In this document: one piece after another, positions 22,915 through 34,857 of the stretch | Position numbering within the stretch: the stretch's first letter is position 1 | Layout: each line of letters opens with the position of its first letter | From: Gnetum montanum | Lineage: Eukaryota > Streptophyta > Gnetopsida > Gnetales > Gnetaceae | Assembly: GCA_015680685.1 (NCBI GenBank) | Contig: MNCI01004792.1 | Coordinates: 584,558-648,557 of the forward strand | Direction: 5' to 3' | DNA: 64,000 nt | Program-made: the position numbers and the translations under genes | Notes under the pieces: model-generated | What the model saw: only the letters and a program-made list of their open reading frames with translations | What the model was told of the DNA's origin: nothing | Databases searched by the model: none

Positions 22915-25900
22915 TTATGAGTTAGCTCTGTTCGCATCACCTTCGTCGTTTGCCCCTGCTTCATCTACTTGTGCATCACCCACTCTTGTGTTGCCCCCTG
23001 TCGGCTCTTCATTTCCTCCCTCCATGGGCCTCACACCTCCATTGAGAGCCTGTATCCCAAAAATAGAGTAGTTAGCTAGGGCAACGAATGCGATAAACGC
23101 TAGCTATAGCACAACATTAAAGTGACTAACTTGAGGAGAGCCTGTGTCAATCTTATGAGGTATCTAGTCTAGACCGAGCCTGAGGTGATGTCCAATCTCC
23201 TCTATTGGAATGTCCATCCAACACCTGCCACTAGGCTCAGCATTCATAGCGGTAACTTTCTCCCTTTCCAAGGTCATCCACCTTAGAGGTTCATGGGAAA
23301 GGGAGCCGGTTGCGGTCTCTCCTGTAGGAAGGTTCACCCTCAGGTCAAGAGACTCTGTGACCTTCACCTACTCTTTAAACCTAGCATAGGCCTCAGAAGC
23401 ACCAATGGCCTTCATGAACGTTTCGTAAGAGAATGCCTCCACAACAGCATCTTTATACAATCTTTGATGGGTTTCATTTTCTAGCTTGTATGTATAATTG
23501 TGATCCCTCTGGGTTTTTCCCCATTCAAAGACCTTAGCACTGATGTCCTTCATATCTTGACACTTCTGGGCTAGTAGGTCCATCTGCATCTGCTGTTTGA
23601 TTATTTCATGGGTGGACTCCACATTTTAATGAACAACAGTCCAAAGCCTGGCGTAGTCATCCACAGCCCTTTGCAAAGTAGCAGGGTCAGGGTTACGGTT
23701 TATGAGAAAATTGATCCTCGACCTGAGGTTCTCCACCTTGGCAACCAGTTTAACCTCTCTTTGATTGGCCCTTTGGACCCATTTCCACAGGTACTTTTTG
23801 GTGCATCTACACTCCCACAAAGAGTGCACCGAGTGCAAGACACATTTGTAAGACTTGTCAAATATACGATGAGACACTTCAGTCACATCAGGCAAGAGTG
23901 CAGGCATCACGCCAACCTCCATAGGTCATGTCGTGTCCCACTTGAGCCAAGAGGCTATTTAGCATAGAAAGCGTAGTAATCACATTAGCATAATATAATA
24001 AACAAACTCAAAAAATTTAGCATAGTTACATAAGAAAAGTTAACACTCCTACTTACCTGCATGAGGGTCTGCCTGCTGAAGGTGTTTGATCATGTCATTA
24101 ACAAGTCCCTAAACAAATGCAAACTTGTTAGGGACTTCAGCCCATAACTCCGTACAAGGTGGAGAAAGTCTTGAGACATTAGCAGTAGCACCTATTACAC
24201 GATTAAGCATGTCAGCAATGGCCAAAATGGACTATGGTAAGGCACATGCAAAGCCTAACTCACCAACATCCAGCTATAGTATTTCTTCTTGCCAATGCAA
24301 GAAGATCATGATAGGCTTGGTAGAAGGCCTGGCCAAGTCCATGAAAGCCCCTACCTCATGCACTAGTGCTTTCCCTTTCAAGAGAGCAGTTTCTTTTTTA
24401 TTTTTGGGAGGTACCTCTTCGTTGGAAGGAAGAGGCTCCCTAATGGCAAAATCCCTTTCCCTAGAGATAGGAGCTCCATTATTCCTAATCAGGGCCCTTT
24501 ATTCCAAAGTCAGGGCCCTCGCATCTTTATTTTCTGCCTCCATTCTAGGGGTCGACACTTTCTCGTCGCCTTCTTCTTCGTCTTCTCCTTCTTCTACTCA
24601 CAAAAGGACATACAGACATAGAATTCGAAAAAAGTTAACTCAAAACAGATGTCATGCTACTATGCACTACCTAACGAAGCATAGAATAGTAGGAAATAGA
24701 AAAGTAAATATTATATAAAAAATGCTCACCAATGGGGGGTTGTGTTCGCCGCAACTTGAACCGAAGTCTTCGCCCCTCCTCTTCATGAAGGATTTCCCTG
24801 GCTGGGGGAGGTCTCTTTCTTCATAGCTCCATTGGCACAGTCTCAGCTATGATACGTTCATCCTATATCACATTGCTAATTATGGTAGGGGGTGTCTCCC
24901 CTACGCTATCCTAGCTGTAAGCACTATGAACTGCCAGACCTTTAGTTATTATAGACAATGACTCCCCCACCATTTCTGGGGGGTCCTGGGCTTTCATAGT
25001 CTGAAGGACTTGTCGAATCCATGGTTTAGGAATTTGGTCATGATCTAGCTCGGACCATACTCTATCCTCCTGAAGCACCAGGAACTCTACAAAGCACTTT
25101 AAACAGCCTATGTAGAAACCATAGTGTATGTTAGAGCGTGACTCCGTTTGTTCACGAAGTCCCAAAATCTCGGCTTGCAAACCACTATATAGGAATTTGG
25201 CCCAATTGTAGTGGGCCCCCTCCTCCATGACTTCCCACATTACCCAAGTCTACTCAAGCCCTAGGACCTTTCCCTGGGTGGGAAATTGAGGGAATATGTA
25301 GGTACAGAAGACCAAGTATATCCCCATGGCAGGACCTTCATTAAGCTTGTCCATAGGGAACCCCTTTTGCTTCTTGGTGAACCTTAACCATTCCTCGATA
25401 TGCTGCTTCTGAAGGGTCAAATCTTTCTTGTCCTTCGACATCACGTCAATGCCATCAACAGGGATGTCAAACAAATCTACAAATAGCTAGTCACTGATGT
25501 TAATGACCACCTACACACCCTGCATGTACGTACGAAAACAGCTCACCTACCCAAAGAAGGAATTGACTAAGGAAAGCATCTCAGTAGCAGGGATGCCTAG
25601 ATTCAGAGCCATGAAAAAATCCAAAAGTTCATCCATTCATATTTTCTTGAGCAAGGGGTCTAGAGCCTCTCGTTCTAACAAGCTCTGGCTCACCACTACT
25701 TCACCATATTTGAAGTAAATGTTTCCCTCTTGCCTCTTAGCAGTTACCACTGTCACCTCACAAGGCTTCTTCGCTCCTACAGCAATGATCATGAAACCTA
25801 CTTATTAAAAAACAAACTACGAAAAAACTAAGCATGTGACGCCTGCCTGTTAACCCACTAGGTCTATACAGTGAGGAAAATAATGGGAGTTTAGCTGCTA

Positions 25901-27299
25901 GGACCGCTTCGAGCATGACCTACTTGAAAGGTTCTCTTCACTCCTTGTCCAACCAAACCTTCACCCTCCAACGATCGTAGAAGGTGGTTAGCATGCGTAG
26001 GTGGGAAGGGTATCCCTCCCTGCAATGAGCAATCATACTCGCCCATAGGCTCTTAGCAAAGGCAACTTCTCGAAGGGCTAGCTAAATTATGGCCAACTTA
26101 CTTAGCTGGTCATGAACCCCATCATTGTCAATATAGAACTTGGTGATAAGCACACACTATCAACACTCGGCCAAGTACGGCTAACATTGCACAACCAAGT
26201 GAAGCAAAGGCACGAAACTCACCCGTCAACATAGTAAACAGTCCCCTGTGGGTTCTGAAAGTACGTTGCCACGTGGCGCGCAAGGTATAATTTGTTGTAT
26301 GGGTGATAACACTGGTATTTTGGCATATCCCAGATCCAGGCTAAATGCCTCAACCCTATTAAGTGTTGGTTAGACCCTCCTCCCAGCCTGCTTATGGTCA
26401 TGTCGTCAGAAAGGTATCTCAGGATGCTCCAATTTGTCCCTAGTAGTATGACCTCTATTATGCTGGATGCCTACTATTTGTCTAAGGAGGATCAAACTAT
26501 GACTAAAATGGCTAAGAAGGAATTGCAAGAAGTCTTGCGCCCCATCCCTGAACCAAACAGCTCGCTCTTCCAAAAATATTAGGAGAAGAGGAACATTGGC
26601 CATAGGTCTGCTCACATAACAAAGGACTCCTTCAAGGTCCAAAACCATCAACCTAGACCTTGGCCCTACCCTGCACAATGCAAATAGCAAATATTGGCAT
26701 CAAATTTGAATGCAATGCATGCACAACATAGTAGTGCTTAGCAAAACATAAATGTAGCATAACATAACCCCTTATTCACCATAGCGGAGCAAAGAGGCGA
26801 AAGCCTAGCTTAGCGAGAACATGCAAGTAGCTTAGTGTAGCAGCAAAATAACTAACATACTCAAATAAAAACATGCACCATGGCACTACATCACACATAA
26901 CCAAACCCTCCCAAGGGTGTTATGCCGTGGCATGCCAAGTTCAAGCAACTTAAAGGGCCCCAACCCCACGGTCGCGACAACTACGATAGCGGAAACGGCC
27001 TTACATGCAGTCACAATGAAACCCTTGCATAACAATCATGACCAAAAGAAAAAGAGGTTGTGGCAACACAAAATCTCAAATAACAAAATCGTAGAAAATA
27101 CAAATAGCAAAACAAATGAGACGCAAAACTAGAGCAGAAAGCAGCAGAAGGTGCAAGATGAAAAGGGTAAAGGAGACATGAAAACTCACTGAGTCAAGAG
27201 TGTACTCTCCTGCACCGGAACGTGCACTTGTGGCCCATGCCTCAGGGTCTTCTTCACCTCCTCGACCTTCACAAGCACCAACTGAGTTTTAGGAGCCAT
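22915..27299 (-). pseudogene. Antisense spliced gene in element B (FCP1/NIF-like N-terminal half)
   Basis: Exon 1 is 27190-27299 (MAPKTQLVLVKVEEVKKTL..., 110 nt, donor CAGTGAGT). Exon 2 is 26223-26669 (acceptor TGTGCAG) and joins in frame at phase 2. Exon 2 encodes LMVLDLEGVLCYVSRP (HAD motif I with the second Asp replaced by Glu), VWFRDGAQDFLQFLL, and LAWIWDMPKY with YFQNPQGTVYY near its end. Exon 3 starts near 26146. Exon 4 (about 24930-25780) encodes the LMALNPxIPATEMLSLVNSF-type block and LFVDLFDIPVDG. Later exons at 23626-23922 and 23164-23622 are rich in charged residues and likely form a coiled coil. The last exon encodes an acidic tail ending at TAA 22915-22917. The exon 3 acceptor AG is changed to AA, and several stops occur, so it is dead. 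Its position inside B matches A and D. Confidence 0.78.
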
Positions 27300-28120
27300 G
27301 GCCCTACTTGTAGATTTATGACCTTTGCTTTAGAAATTTTCCTTGCTAATCGATTAACACAATTGCTCCATGCTCCAAAATCACCGAGTGCTTCGATGAG
27401 GACTATGCGCTTTTAGGGTGAAAATGGTGAAATTACCAGGATTCAATCCCTAGTTATGGAAATAGTGCCAAAATGAGGAAACGTTTTCTCTCTCTCTCCA
27501 ATTAATGCAGGGCACAGCATGCAGCGTAGCATGCCCACCATGACATCACGACACTATTAGCATTTAAACCTTAGCATGCTTTAGGCCAATTACTTGCCTT
27601 CCCGAAAAAAAAATAATATAATAATATTTGTTTTTGGTTACAGGTTCAAATAGACCTTAAACTAACAAGCCTAGCATAGTTGCACTCCTCAGGATCCAAA
27701 AATAGTAATTTCGACTCATAACGTTCACAGTCCATGATGACGTTAAACTAACTACACTCTTAGATCAGCAGTTACCTCGTATGCCTCAACATAGGTGGTA
27801 ACATAGTTCCTAATAGTTTCATGTCTTCATTCCCATGCTGGTATTTTAATACCCTTTGTACTCACAGTTTCATTCTTTTTATTATTTTGCGTATCAAGAT
27901 TTTGCATGTCGTAATATAGCAGTCTGAAATGACACTAAACTAGCAATTTGGCATTCACATATCAATGGTTACACAACTTTGCACTTCACATCAATAATTT
28001 TCATATCTTTAACAATTCTAGATTCTTGTGCCTTGGCGGTCTACCACGACCTTAAACTAGCAAACTCCCAATCTTTACATCACCTTACTTAGCAAGTCGC
28101 ATCTCGATGTTGCTTTGCAG
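27300..28120 (+). other. Antisense gene-RT spacer of B with candidate acceptor
   Basis: No gene. It contains the putative minus-strand promoter region of the antisense gene (a CT repeat at 27488-27500 and AT-rich DNA) and four plus-strand hairpin-type units near 27648, 27729, 27922 and 28038; the last can pair GGTC with GACC. The tract TGCTTTGCAG ending at 28120 is a good splice-acceptor candidate just before RT. Confidence 0.55.
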
Positions 28121-29660
28121 ATTTACGTTTCACATAATCTCTGATGACCCTTACCTAGGCTTTCATCTTATGATGGTAGGTCAAACAAGGGATGGAAATC
28201 CATCATGCCTTTTCCACACCTCTAATGCTAGCAGGGCCACAAGGCAAGCTTGCGAGACCATTGAACCTTGACATGATCGATTGGGGGTCAACTACGATTA
28301 ACACTATAGCAGCCTTAGAAGCACCCCCGGATTGGCCTAGACACTTGGTCCATGCCCTAGATTTAGAGGCCAAGGATGTAACCAAGGATCCTCTTATCAA
28401 GATACCCATAACCACATCAAGAAGGGAGGTAAAGACATTAAGACTTAGCTCCCTCCTAGACACATAGATACATGAGTACATAGTTAAAACTTTGCAGGAT
28501 CACATCAATGTCTTCGCATGGTCATATGATGACATGCCGGGTTTGGATCTGTGGCTGATTCAGCATAACATCGTCCTAGACCCACACGTAAGGGCAATCA
28601 AGAAAAATGTGCATAAGATTAAGCTAGAAATTGCACTAGCCATGAGGGATGAAATCACTAAGTTATACTGAGCAGGTTTCATCCGCGTAGTCAACTATTC
28701 AGAGTGGGTGTCCAACATCGTTTTGGTTTCGAAGAAAATAGGAGGGATACGAATATGTATAGACTTCTAAGACTTGAACAAGGTAATGATCAAAGACAAC
28801 TTCCCACTCTTGAGCATCGATCAACTCATCAACACCATGGTTGGTCATGCTTTGCTATCCTTCATGGATGGCTTCTCCGGATACAACCAAATCCTCATCA
28901 ACCTAGAGCACCAACTGTCAACAATATTCATGACTCCATGGGGAACATTTTGTTATACCATGATTCCCTTCAGGTTCAAGAATTCTAGAGCAACCTACCA
29001 ATGAGCCATGACCTACATTTTTAGTGACTACATCCTAGAATTGTTAATTGATTATGTGGATGATATAGTGGTTAAGTCCAAAGAGGCAGCCCACCACCCA
29101 CGTGATCTAGAGTTAGTCCTCAAGTGTTGCCAAAGGCACAACTTACGTCTTAATCCTAAGAAGTGTGTCTTCTGGGTAAAGACCAGACACATGTTAGGGT
29201 TTATAGTATCAAAGGCCAGAATACGGGTGAACCTAGACAAAGTCAAGGCCATCGTCAACCTAGCACCTCCAACAAATCTTAAGGAGATATGTCGTTTACA
29301 AGGTAGAGTGCAATTCATTCGAAGGTTTATAGCAAGGTTGACTGACAAGTTACAACCCATGCAACATCTACTAAAGAAGGGGGTTAACTTTGAATGGATA
29401 GGCTAGTGTCAACAAGCCTTTGATAGCCTGAAGAAGGAGCTCTTGCACCTCCCAACGATGCACCTGCCGCAAAGGGACAAGTCTTTCTTCATATACCTTT
29501 CCACCTCTGATGCATCCATAGCGACACTGCTATGTCAAAAGTAGGATGACGGTTTTGAGGTACTAGTGTATTACCTGAGCCACACATTAATAGAATACAA
29601 GGAAAAATACAACAAGGTTGAGAGGAACTGCGTAGCCTTAGTGTTCGCACTAAAAAAGTG
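28121..29660 (+). pseudogene. pol: Element B reverse transcriptase and gypsy RNase H
   Basis: One main frame from 28192 can be followed through RT with a few stops (28465, 28669, 28768, 29002, 29404, 29542). Motifs are WVSNIVLVSKKIGGIRICIDF, LLSFMDGFSGYNQI near 28855, FMTPWGTFCYTMIPF near 28930, YVDDIVVKS near 29055, and the RNase H region with VYYLSHTL near 29565. It has far fewer frameshifts than A's copy. Copies element RNA into DNA in the particle. Inactive because of the stops. Confidence 0.88.
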
Positions 29661-30450
29661 GTAGCATTACCTATTCCATAGCATAACCAACATCATTTGC
29701 AAAAGAAACATACTCCATGCTATTATCGGAAACCTATACGAAAGTAGCAGGATAGCCCAATGGAAGGTAATAACCACAAAATTTGACCTATGCTATGTAA
29801 GTCAATCGTCAAAAAAAGGCCAAGCCATAGCAACCCAACTTATGGCCTCGCCAGTCAATGACCAGGCAACCGTAGATCCCGAGTTCCCAGACGAATACAT
29901 CAACAATGCTGCCATCATCCCGTTGTATTTCGAGGTAACCTTACACTTCAACGGTTCTTCAACCACGTGAGGAGGTGGCGCCATGGCCACTATCACATTC
30001 CCCTATGGGGAAATGTACCCATCCGCTTATCATTTTATGTTCCCTTGCATCAACAACGTGGTAGAATATTAAGGGCTACTCAGAGGCCTCTTAACTACCC
30101 GAGCGCTACATGTACAACACTTGGTGATCCAGGGAGATTCACAACTAGTCATGAATCAAATTACCGAAGTCTATGCCTGCAAGGCTATGCACTCGTAACC
30201 CTAATGTGACCTAGCAAAAATCCTACTGAAGCAATTCGTCACCACTGATGTGCAACACGTGCCATGCAATGAGAACACCATAGCAAACGCCTTAGTTACC
30301 CTATCGTTAAACATCCCATTGCATTCCTTGGTAAACCTGCCAACTGTGATCATAGAATGCACAGAACCTATCACTCAAGTGGAACACGTGGTATCTATCA
30401 ACACTATGGACACCCTGGAGTGGTATGATAACATTAAAGCTTATTTATAG
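29661..30450 (+). pseudogene. Element B second, archaeal-like RNase H
   Basis: Homologous to A 14191-14640. LHFNGSST near 29944 has Asn at the first catalytic Asp, and NVVEY is followed by a stop at 30070. VIQGDSQLVMNQI near 30125 and NTIANALVTL near 30280 are retained; the final Asp is Asn in the latter. Two catalytic positions are lost, so the domain is inactive. Confidence 0.8.
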
Positions 30451-31661
30451 CATGGAGAACCCCTAGGTGGATTGACATTGGCTTAGAGAGATGAAATCCA
30501 CAAGCACACTCGGTAATACATGCTCATGGGAAATGACGTCCTATGCCGGTGATCCTATGATGGGATAGCGCTGGCATGCATGGGTGGTGAGAAAGCACAA
30601 AAGGTAGTTAATGAGGTTCATGAAGGGCTGTGCGGTGGACACATAGCACCCAGGGCTATGGCTATGAAAATTAGATGCCTAGGGTACTATTGGCCCTACA
30701 TGGAGCATGACTTCCTATCAAAATTCAAGACGTGTGACACATGCCAGAGATATGCAAATCTCATAGACATAGCACCTACAAACCTGCACCCAACACAAAT
30801 TACGTGGCCCTTCCAATGATGGGGACTAGACCTCATAGGGCCTATCACGCCTAAGTCCTCTGCAGGGCATAGCTTCATTATCACTACCACAGAGTATTTT
30901 ACTAAATGGGTGGAAGCTATTCCCCTGAGGAAAACAACATCTCAGCAAATCTTCCATTTCATCCTCGATAACATTGTAACTAGGTTTGGGCTTTCGATGA
31001 CTATTGTGACCAACAATAGACCACAGTTCAGCAGTCTAGAAACTCGAAACTTTTGTAGCAATTTAGGAATTAAACAATCATTTTCTTCCGCTTATTATCC
31101 GTAGGCGAATGGGTAAGCGGAGGCTACAAATAAGTCCATCATCAACTTGCTGAAGCGGATGCTTAGCAATAGCAAGAGGCAGTGGCATGAGCAAATACTC
31201 TACGTCCTCTAGGCCTATCGAATGACTACAGAACAGTGACGAGTAAGACCCCTTATAGTATTATTTACAGATATGAAGTTGTATTGCCTCTTGAGTTGCA
31301 AGTACCCTCACTTTGGATGATCATATCCGACGTCATGAGCGAGGCCCAGAACAATGAATCATGGACCATTGATCTTGAATCAGTGGAGGAGGAATGCATG
31401 CAGACACTGAGACAAATCGAGCACTACCAAAACAAACAATAGTAGAAGCACCGTGTTGACCCACATTGATGGCCAGTGAAAAAGGGAGACCTCATCCTCA
31501 AGGCCCTCCATGAGCACATAAGTAAGTTTTCAACCAACTAGGAAGGTCCTTACGTGATCACTAAAGCCTTTGGGAATGGAGCCTTCAAGCTGGCAGACAT
31601 GGACGACAATGAGTTCGCCAACCCAGTGAATCACACATACCTCAAGCCATACTACGTCTGA
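30451..31661 (+). pseudogene. int: Element B integrase
   Basis: HHCC region near 30610-30765 (HEGLCGGHIAP; CDTCQRYANL). Core at 30820-31130 with GLDLIGPI and SFIITTTEYFTKWVEA; the TDN motif has become TNN (near 31009), so the second acidic residue is lost. Carboxy-terminal region ends ANPVNHTYLKPYYV with a stop at 31659-31661. Stops at 30448, 30550, 30817, 31102, 31210 and 31441. Confidence 0.85.
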
Positions 31662-31685
31662 AGTGCAACGACAACAACAAGCATC

Positions 31686-31960
31686 ATTTTCTATGATAAT
31701 AAACTAGTAGTTGCACTAGGCAGTGTCCGTAATGATGATAAAATAGCAGCACCAAGCAGCATCCACCATGATGTTAAACTGGTAGCAACCATCCTCTATC
31801 ACCTAAAACAGGCATTGTTAGTCCACTATGACTATAAATTGGCATTGCGCATCCGCTACGACGTAAAAATGGCATGTATGGTCTGCTGGGATCTTAAACC
31901 AGCACAGTGGTCAGCTGGGACCTTAAACCAGCACATGGTCTACTGAGACCTTAAACTGGG
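31686..31960 (+). repeat. Pseudoknot-like repeat array, 3' UTR of B
   Basis: About nine units. In 31880-31903 and 31909-31932 the first stem is GGTC with GATC or GACC, and the second stem is GCTGG with CCAGC, five pairs each time. Compared with A's GCTAG/CTAGC the second stem differs at both sides of one pair. The last unit (from 31936) keeps the first stem only. No gene. Confidence 0.75.
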
Positions 31961-32960
31961 TTCATGTTGCACCCTCAACATGCACCACCACCACATACAC
32001 ATCAAATGAAGAGGCATGATACCGGTGCACGAGTGGGACATCATAGCTCCAGGATGTAGTTCTTGACATAAGGAGAACATGGCCCAGGGCATACACGCTG
32101 CCATCCTCGATGTCATGCTAACCCTTCAAAGACATCGTATGATGTCATATGGGCCTTTTGAACCTACAGTCGCCACGGCCCACCACCTTGACAGTATTTC
32201 TTGGGCTTGTTCCTGCTTCTGAGGTGCTGATAGTATTATGGCCCAACCACAATATTATTGCTCTTCAGTTCCGTGCCAAGGTTTTGGCTCATGCAATGTT
32301 CAGCTATGTGGTAGCTTATCTCATAGCTGAACTGAGCATGCATTCCTTTGGTGGGGATTCCAGTGCATCTGCATCCCCAGTGCCTTGGAGACCAGCTCCC
32401 ATGTGACTAGCGCTTCCAGGACCACTGTTGGCCTCCCTACTTTGGGCATCTCGCACTAGCAATGATTCCCAAGAGTAACAACAATGCTAGTAGGCAGCAA
32501 GACCTCGTCCCCGCAGACACATCCCTCTACAGCAGTAAAGGCTACAATGTGACGAAGCGAGTACCTCGACTAACATGGTTATTTAAGAGTGCAAATTTCA
32601 GCATGTGTGTAACATAGCTTGCTGTGCGGAAGGCTGTAGTAGGCAAGTCAGCACCCTCCATGGATGTAACGCAACTCATCCTGTGGAGGGAACACCTGCC
32701 TATATAATGTTGAAGAATAGCGCCAACCAAAGATGAAAACACAAATGAGCCCCTCAGAGCACTCCGACGAGGGATTCGGCTAACTATCATCTCTACTCTC
32801 TACCTTAACCTCCGCAAAACCAATGTAACTCTCAAGCATGACCAAGCGATGTCCCAGCACTCACCAAACAACAACCTTAGCATTTTGCCTACTGTTGTAT
32901 TTCGTGTTCTTTGCCGATGTCCATTGAGCCTATTCTCTAGATGTCAACAAAAGGGGCTAA
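31961..32960 (+). other. 3' UTR and polypurine tract of B
   Basis: No gene is recognised in 31961-32946. The purine tract AACAAAAGGGGCTAA, ending at 32960, directly precedes the LTR. Confidence 0.65.
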
Positions 32961-34704
32961 TGAAACACCATAAAAAATGTGGGGTCATCCTGGCCTCAGC
33001 AGGCTCTTATAGTCTGCACAACACTATGGCAGTTCATCGGGAGAAGAATGTTCTGAGTTCAGGTCAGCGAGTTCAGCAAATTTTCTATTTTGAGCATGGA
33101 CAGGCCCTGTACCATCCTTCCCGCCCACCAAAGTAGCCTACACATTCAGCCACCTACTCAGAAAGGGTGTGCAGAATCAGCGACAACATCCTAGATGCAC
33201 AAGAAACAGTTCAGCAAGTTTTCTAAGTCACGAAGCCTGCTATGGTACGCTATGCTATGTAGTGTAGCAAGCTTTAGAAAATGATGGTGGAATGAAGTGC
33301 TATGCAACGCAATGTCACACAACATAGCATAGCAATGACTTCACTACCCACTCCCCTTGCCCAATTTCAAGTTTTGTAGTGATGTCCCTTTCCATCAAGA
33401 AGCGATGGATCATGTCTGTTGCTATGCTTAGCAATCTTGCGGAAGAGACAAAAGTCAGTTCAAAAAGTGGAATCAACAAAGTTCACAAAACTGGCATCGT
33501 AGGAGAATGGTTTGCAAATCAGCAAAAATTTCATGACTAAGGCAAGTTGCTACGCTACGCTATGCTATGTAGCATAGCAAGCATGTGACATATGGCAGGA
33601 CATGTGACAAGGTGTTATGCTACACCAAGCAGGCTACATCACAAAGCATAGCGAGGCATACAAGTGGTTGCATGACATTAATGCACTCCACCTAATTGGA
33701 CCATTGGTACATGTCTCTAGACGCTGACAGTGCGATTACAACATAGTAAGATTGCAGTTATTGCATGGTAGGCTCGCATCGCAATGGTCTTGTAAGCCCA
33801 ACGGTCACAGATGGCTTGAGTAGCACCGGTAAGATAACACAAGCCTATAGCAAGTAAGATTCAAATCGTCCCTTTTTGCTTACCTTCAGCCCTATAAATA
33901 TCTTGGCAAACAGCATATAACAGGTCCCCAAAATTTTGGCTAAAAAAGATCAGCAATTAGGAAAAGTCAGAAATTTTTAAAGTTGGCAATTTCAAAAGAG
34001 CTCGCATCTTTCTGGAAGCGAACAGCTTCCAAGTAGTGGGAACTTTAAAATTCTGAAACAAAGATTTCCTCTCCCACTAGGATTGTAATAATCAAAGTCA
34101 TCTGTCTAACACTGTAAACAGAGACTCTCTCTCGATTCGTGTAAGGTCCCCATTTCCATTCTACCACCTTGGTAGTACCTCGAATTGTCTGTACTTGAAG
34201 TCCACTTCTAAGTGCATAGATCTTTCTTTTTTTTGGCATGCCTCGGTTACTCTTGGGACTTCTGCACTTCGTCACATTCTACAGCTGATTGTATCCACCC
34301 TGACCAGAAGAATTTGTAGCTTTGGAGTGGTGCATTTTTGTAACCATACTTTACTTTACCTCTCATTTACTATCTAGTTTTCTTGGATTATTTTCTGTCT
34401 TATTTACCTTTAAGAATTATTTTGTATTATTGTACCTTTAAGCATTATTTTGTATTATTCTTGTATTTTTTATAGTTTCTCCCCTACTTTGTTTACCCAT
34501 AAGCATTATCTCACATTTTGCATTATTTATGTTGCAAAAGGCTATATTGACACCAATGTAACTCCCTATCTGATCAACCAGACTATTCAGGGCACCCCGT
34601 GTCTGCACACATCCAGCATCGCCCTCCTGCGGATAAGGGGTTGGAACTATCACGTCCATCGAGCCTCAGCATTCTTCCAGTCACCAACATTTTCAGTCAC
34701 TACA
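32961..34704 (+). repeat. 3' LTR of element B
   Basis: TGAAACACCA to CACTACA, 1744 bp. Short palindrome-rich repeats of the GCTACGCTATGCTATGTAGC type lie at 33240-33330 and 33550-33660. A TATA box (CCTATAAATA) is at 33891-33900. Similar in layout and start/end to D's LTR (55289-56974). No gene. Confidence 0.9.
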
Positions 34705-34857
34705 CATGTGAAATCTTAAAAAGCAAAATAATAGTATGAAAAATGGAAAATTTTGAGTATGAGAAGTGCCAAACCATTAAGGAGAAACTACAAACTGCAA
34801 ACATGAAAGCACGAAACTACTAGAAATTGTAACACTACCCATGTGGAAGAAGGTGCG
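34705..34857 (-). mobile_element. Fragment of element D between insertions B and C
   Basis: Read on the minus strand it continues the antisense gene-RT spacer of D (43785-44326) and aligns with B 27800-27910 (for example the TTTATTATTTTGCGT-like segment). It begins with CATGT, the right target copy of B, and ends with GTGCG, the left target copy of C. Confidence 0.8.

Larger units (their letters stand above)
1..34704 (+). mobile_element. Element B, Tat-like Ty3/gypsy retrotransposon, 5' end off-window
   Basis: B begins left of the window. Its parts are the end of the 5' LTR (1-187), PBS-like site, leader, gag start (1189-1347), the nested element A (1348-18913), the rest of gag (18919 on), protease, an antisense gene (22915-27299), RT/RNase H, second RNase H, integrase (stop at 31659-31661), a 3' repeat array and the 3' LTR (32961-34704). 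The LTR ends in TACA and is followed by CATGT (34705-34709), the expected right target-site copy; the left copy is out of view. The flanking DNA on the right is element D, so B is nested in D. Stops in most domains show it is inactive. Confidence 0.9.
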
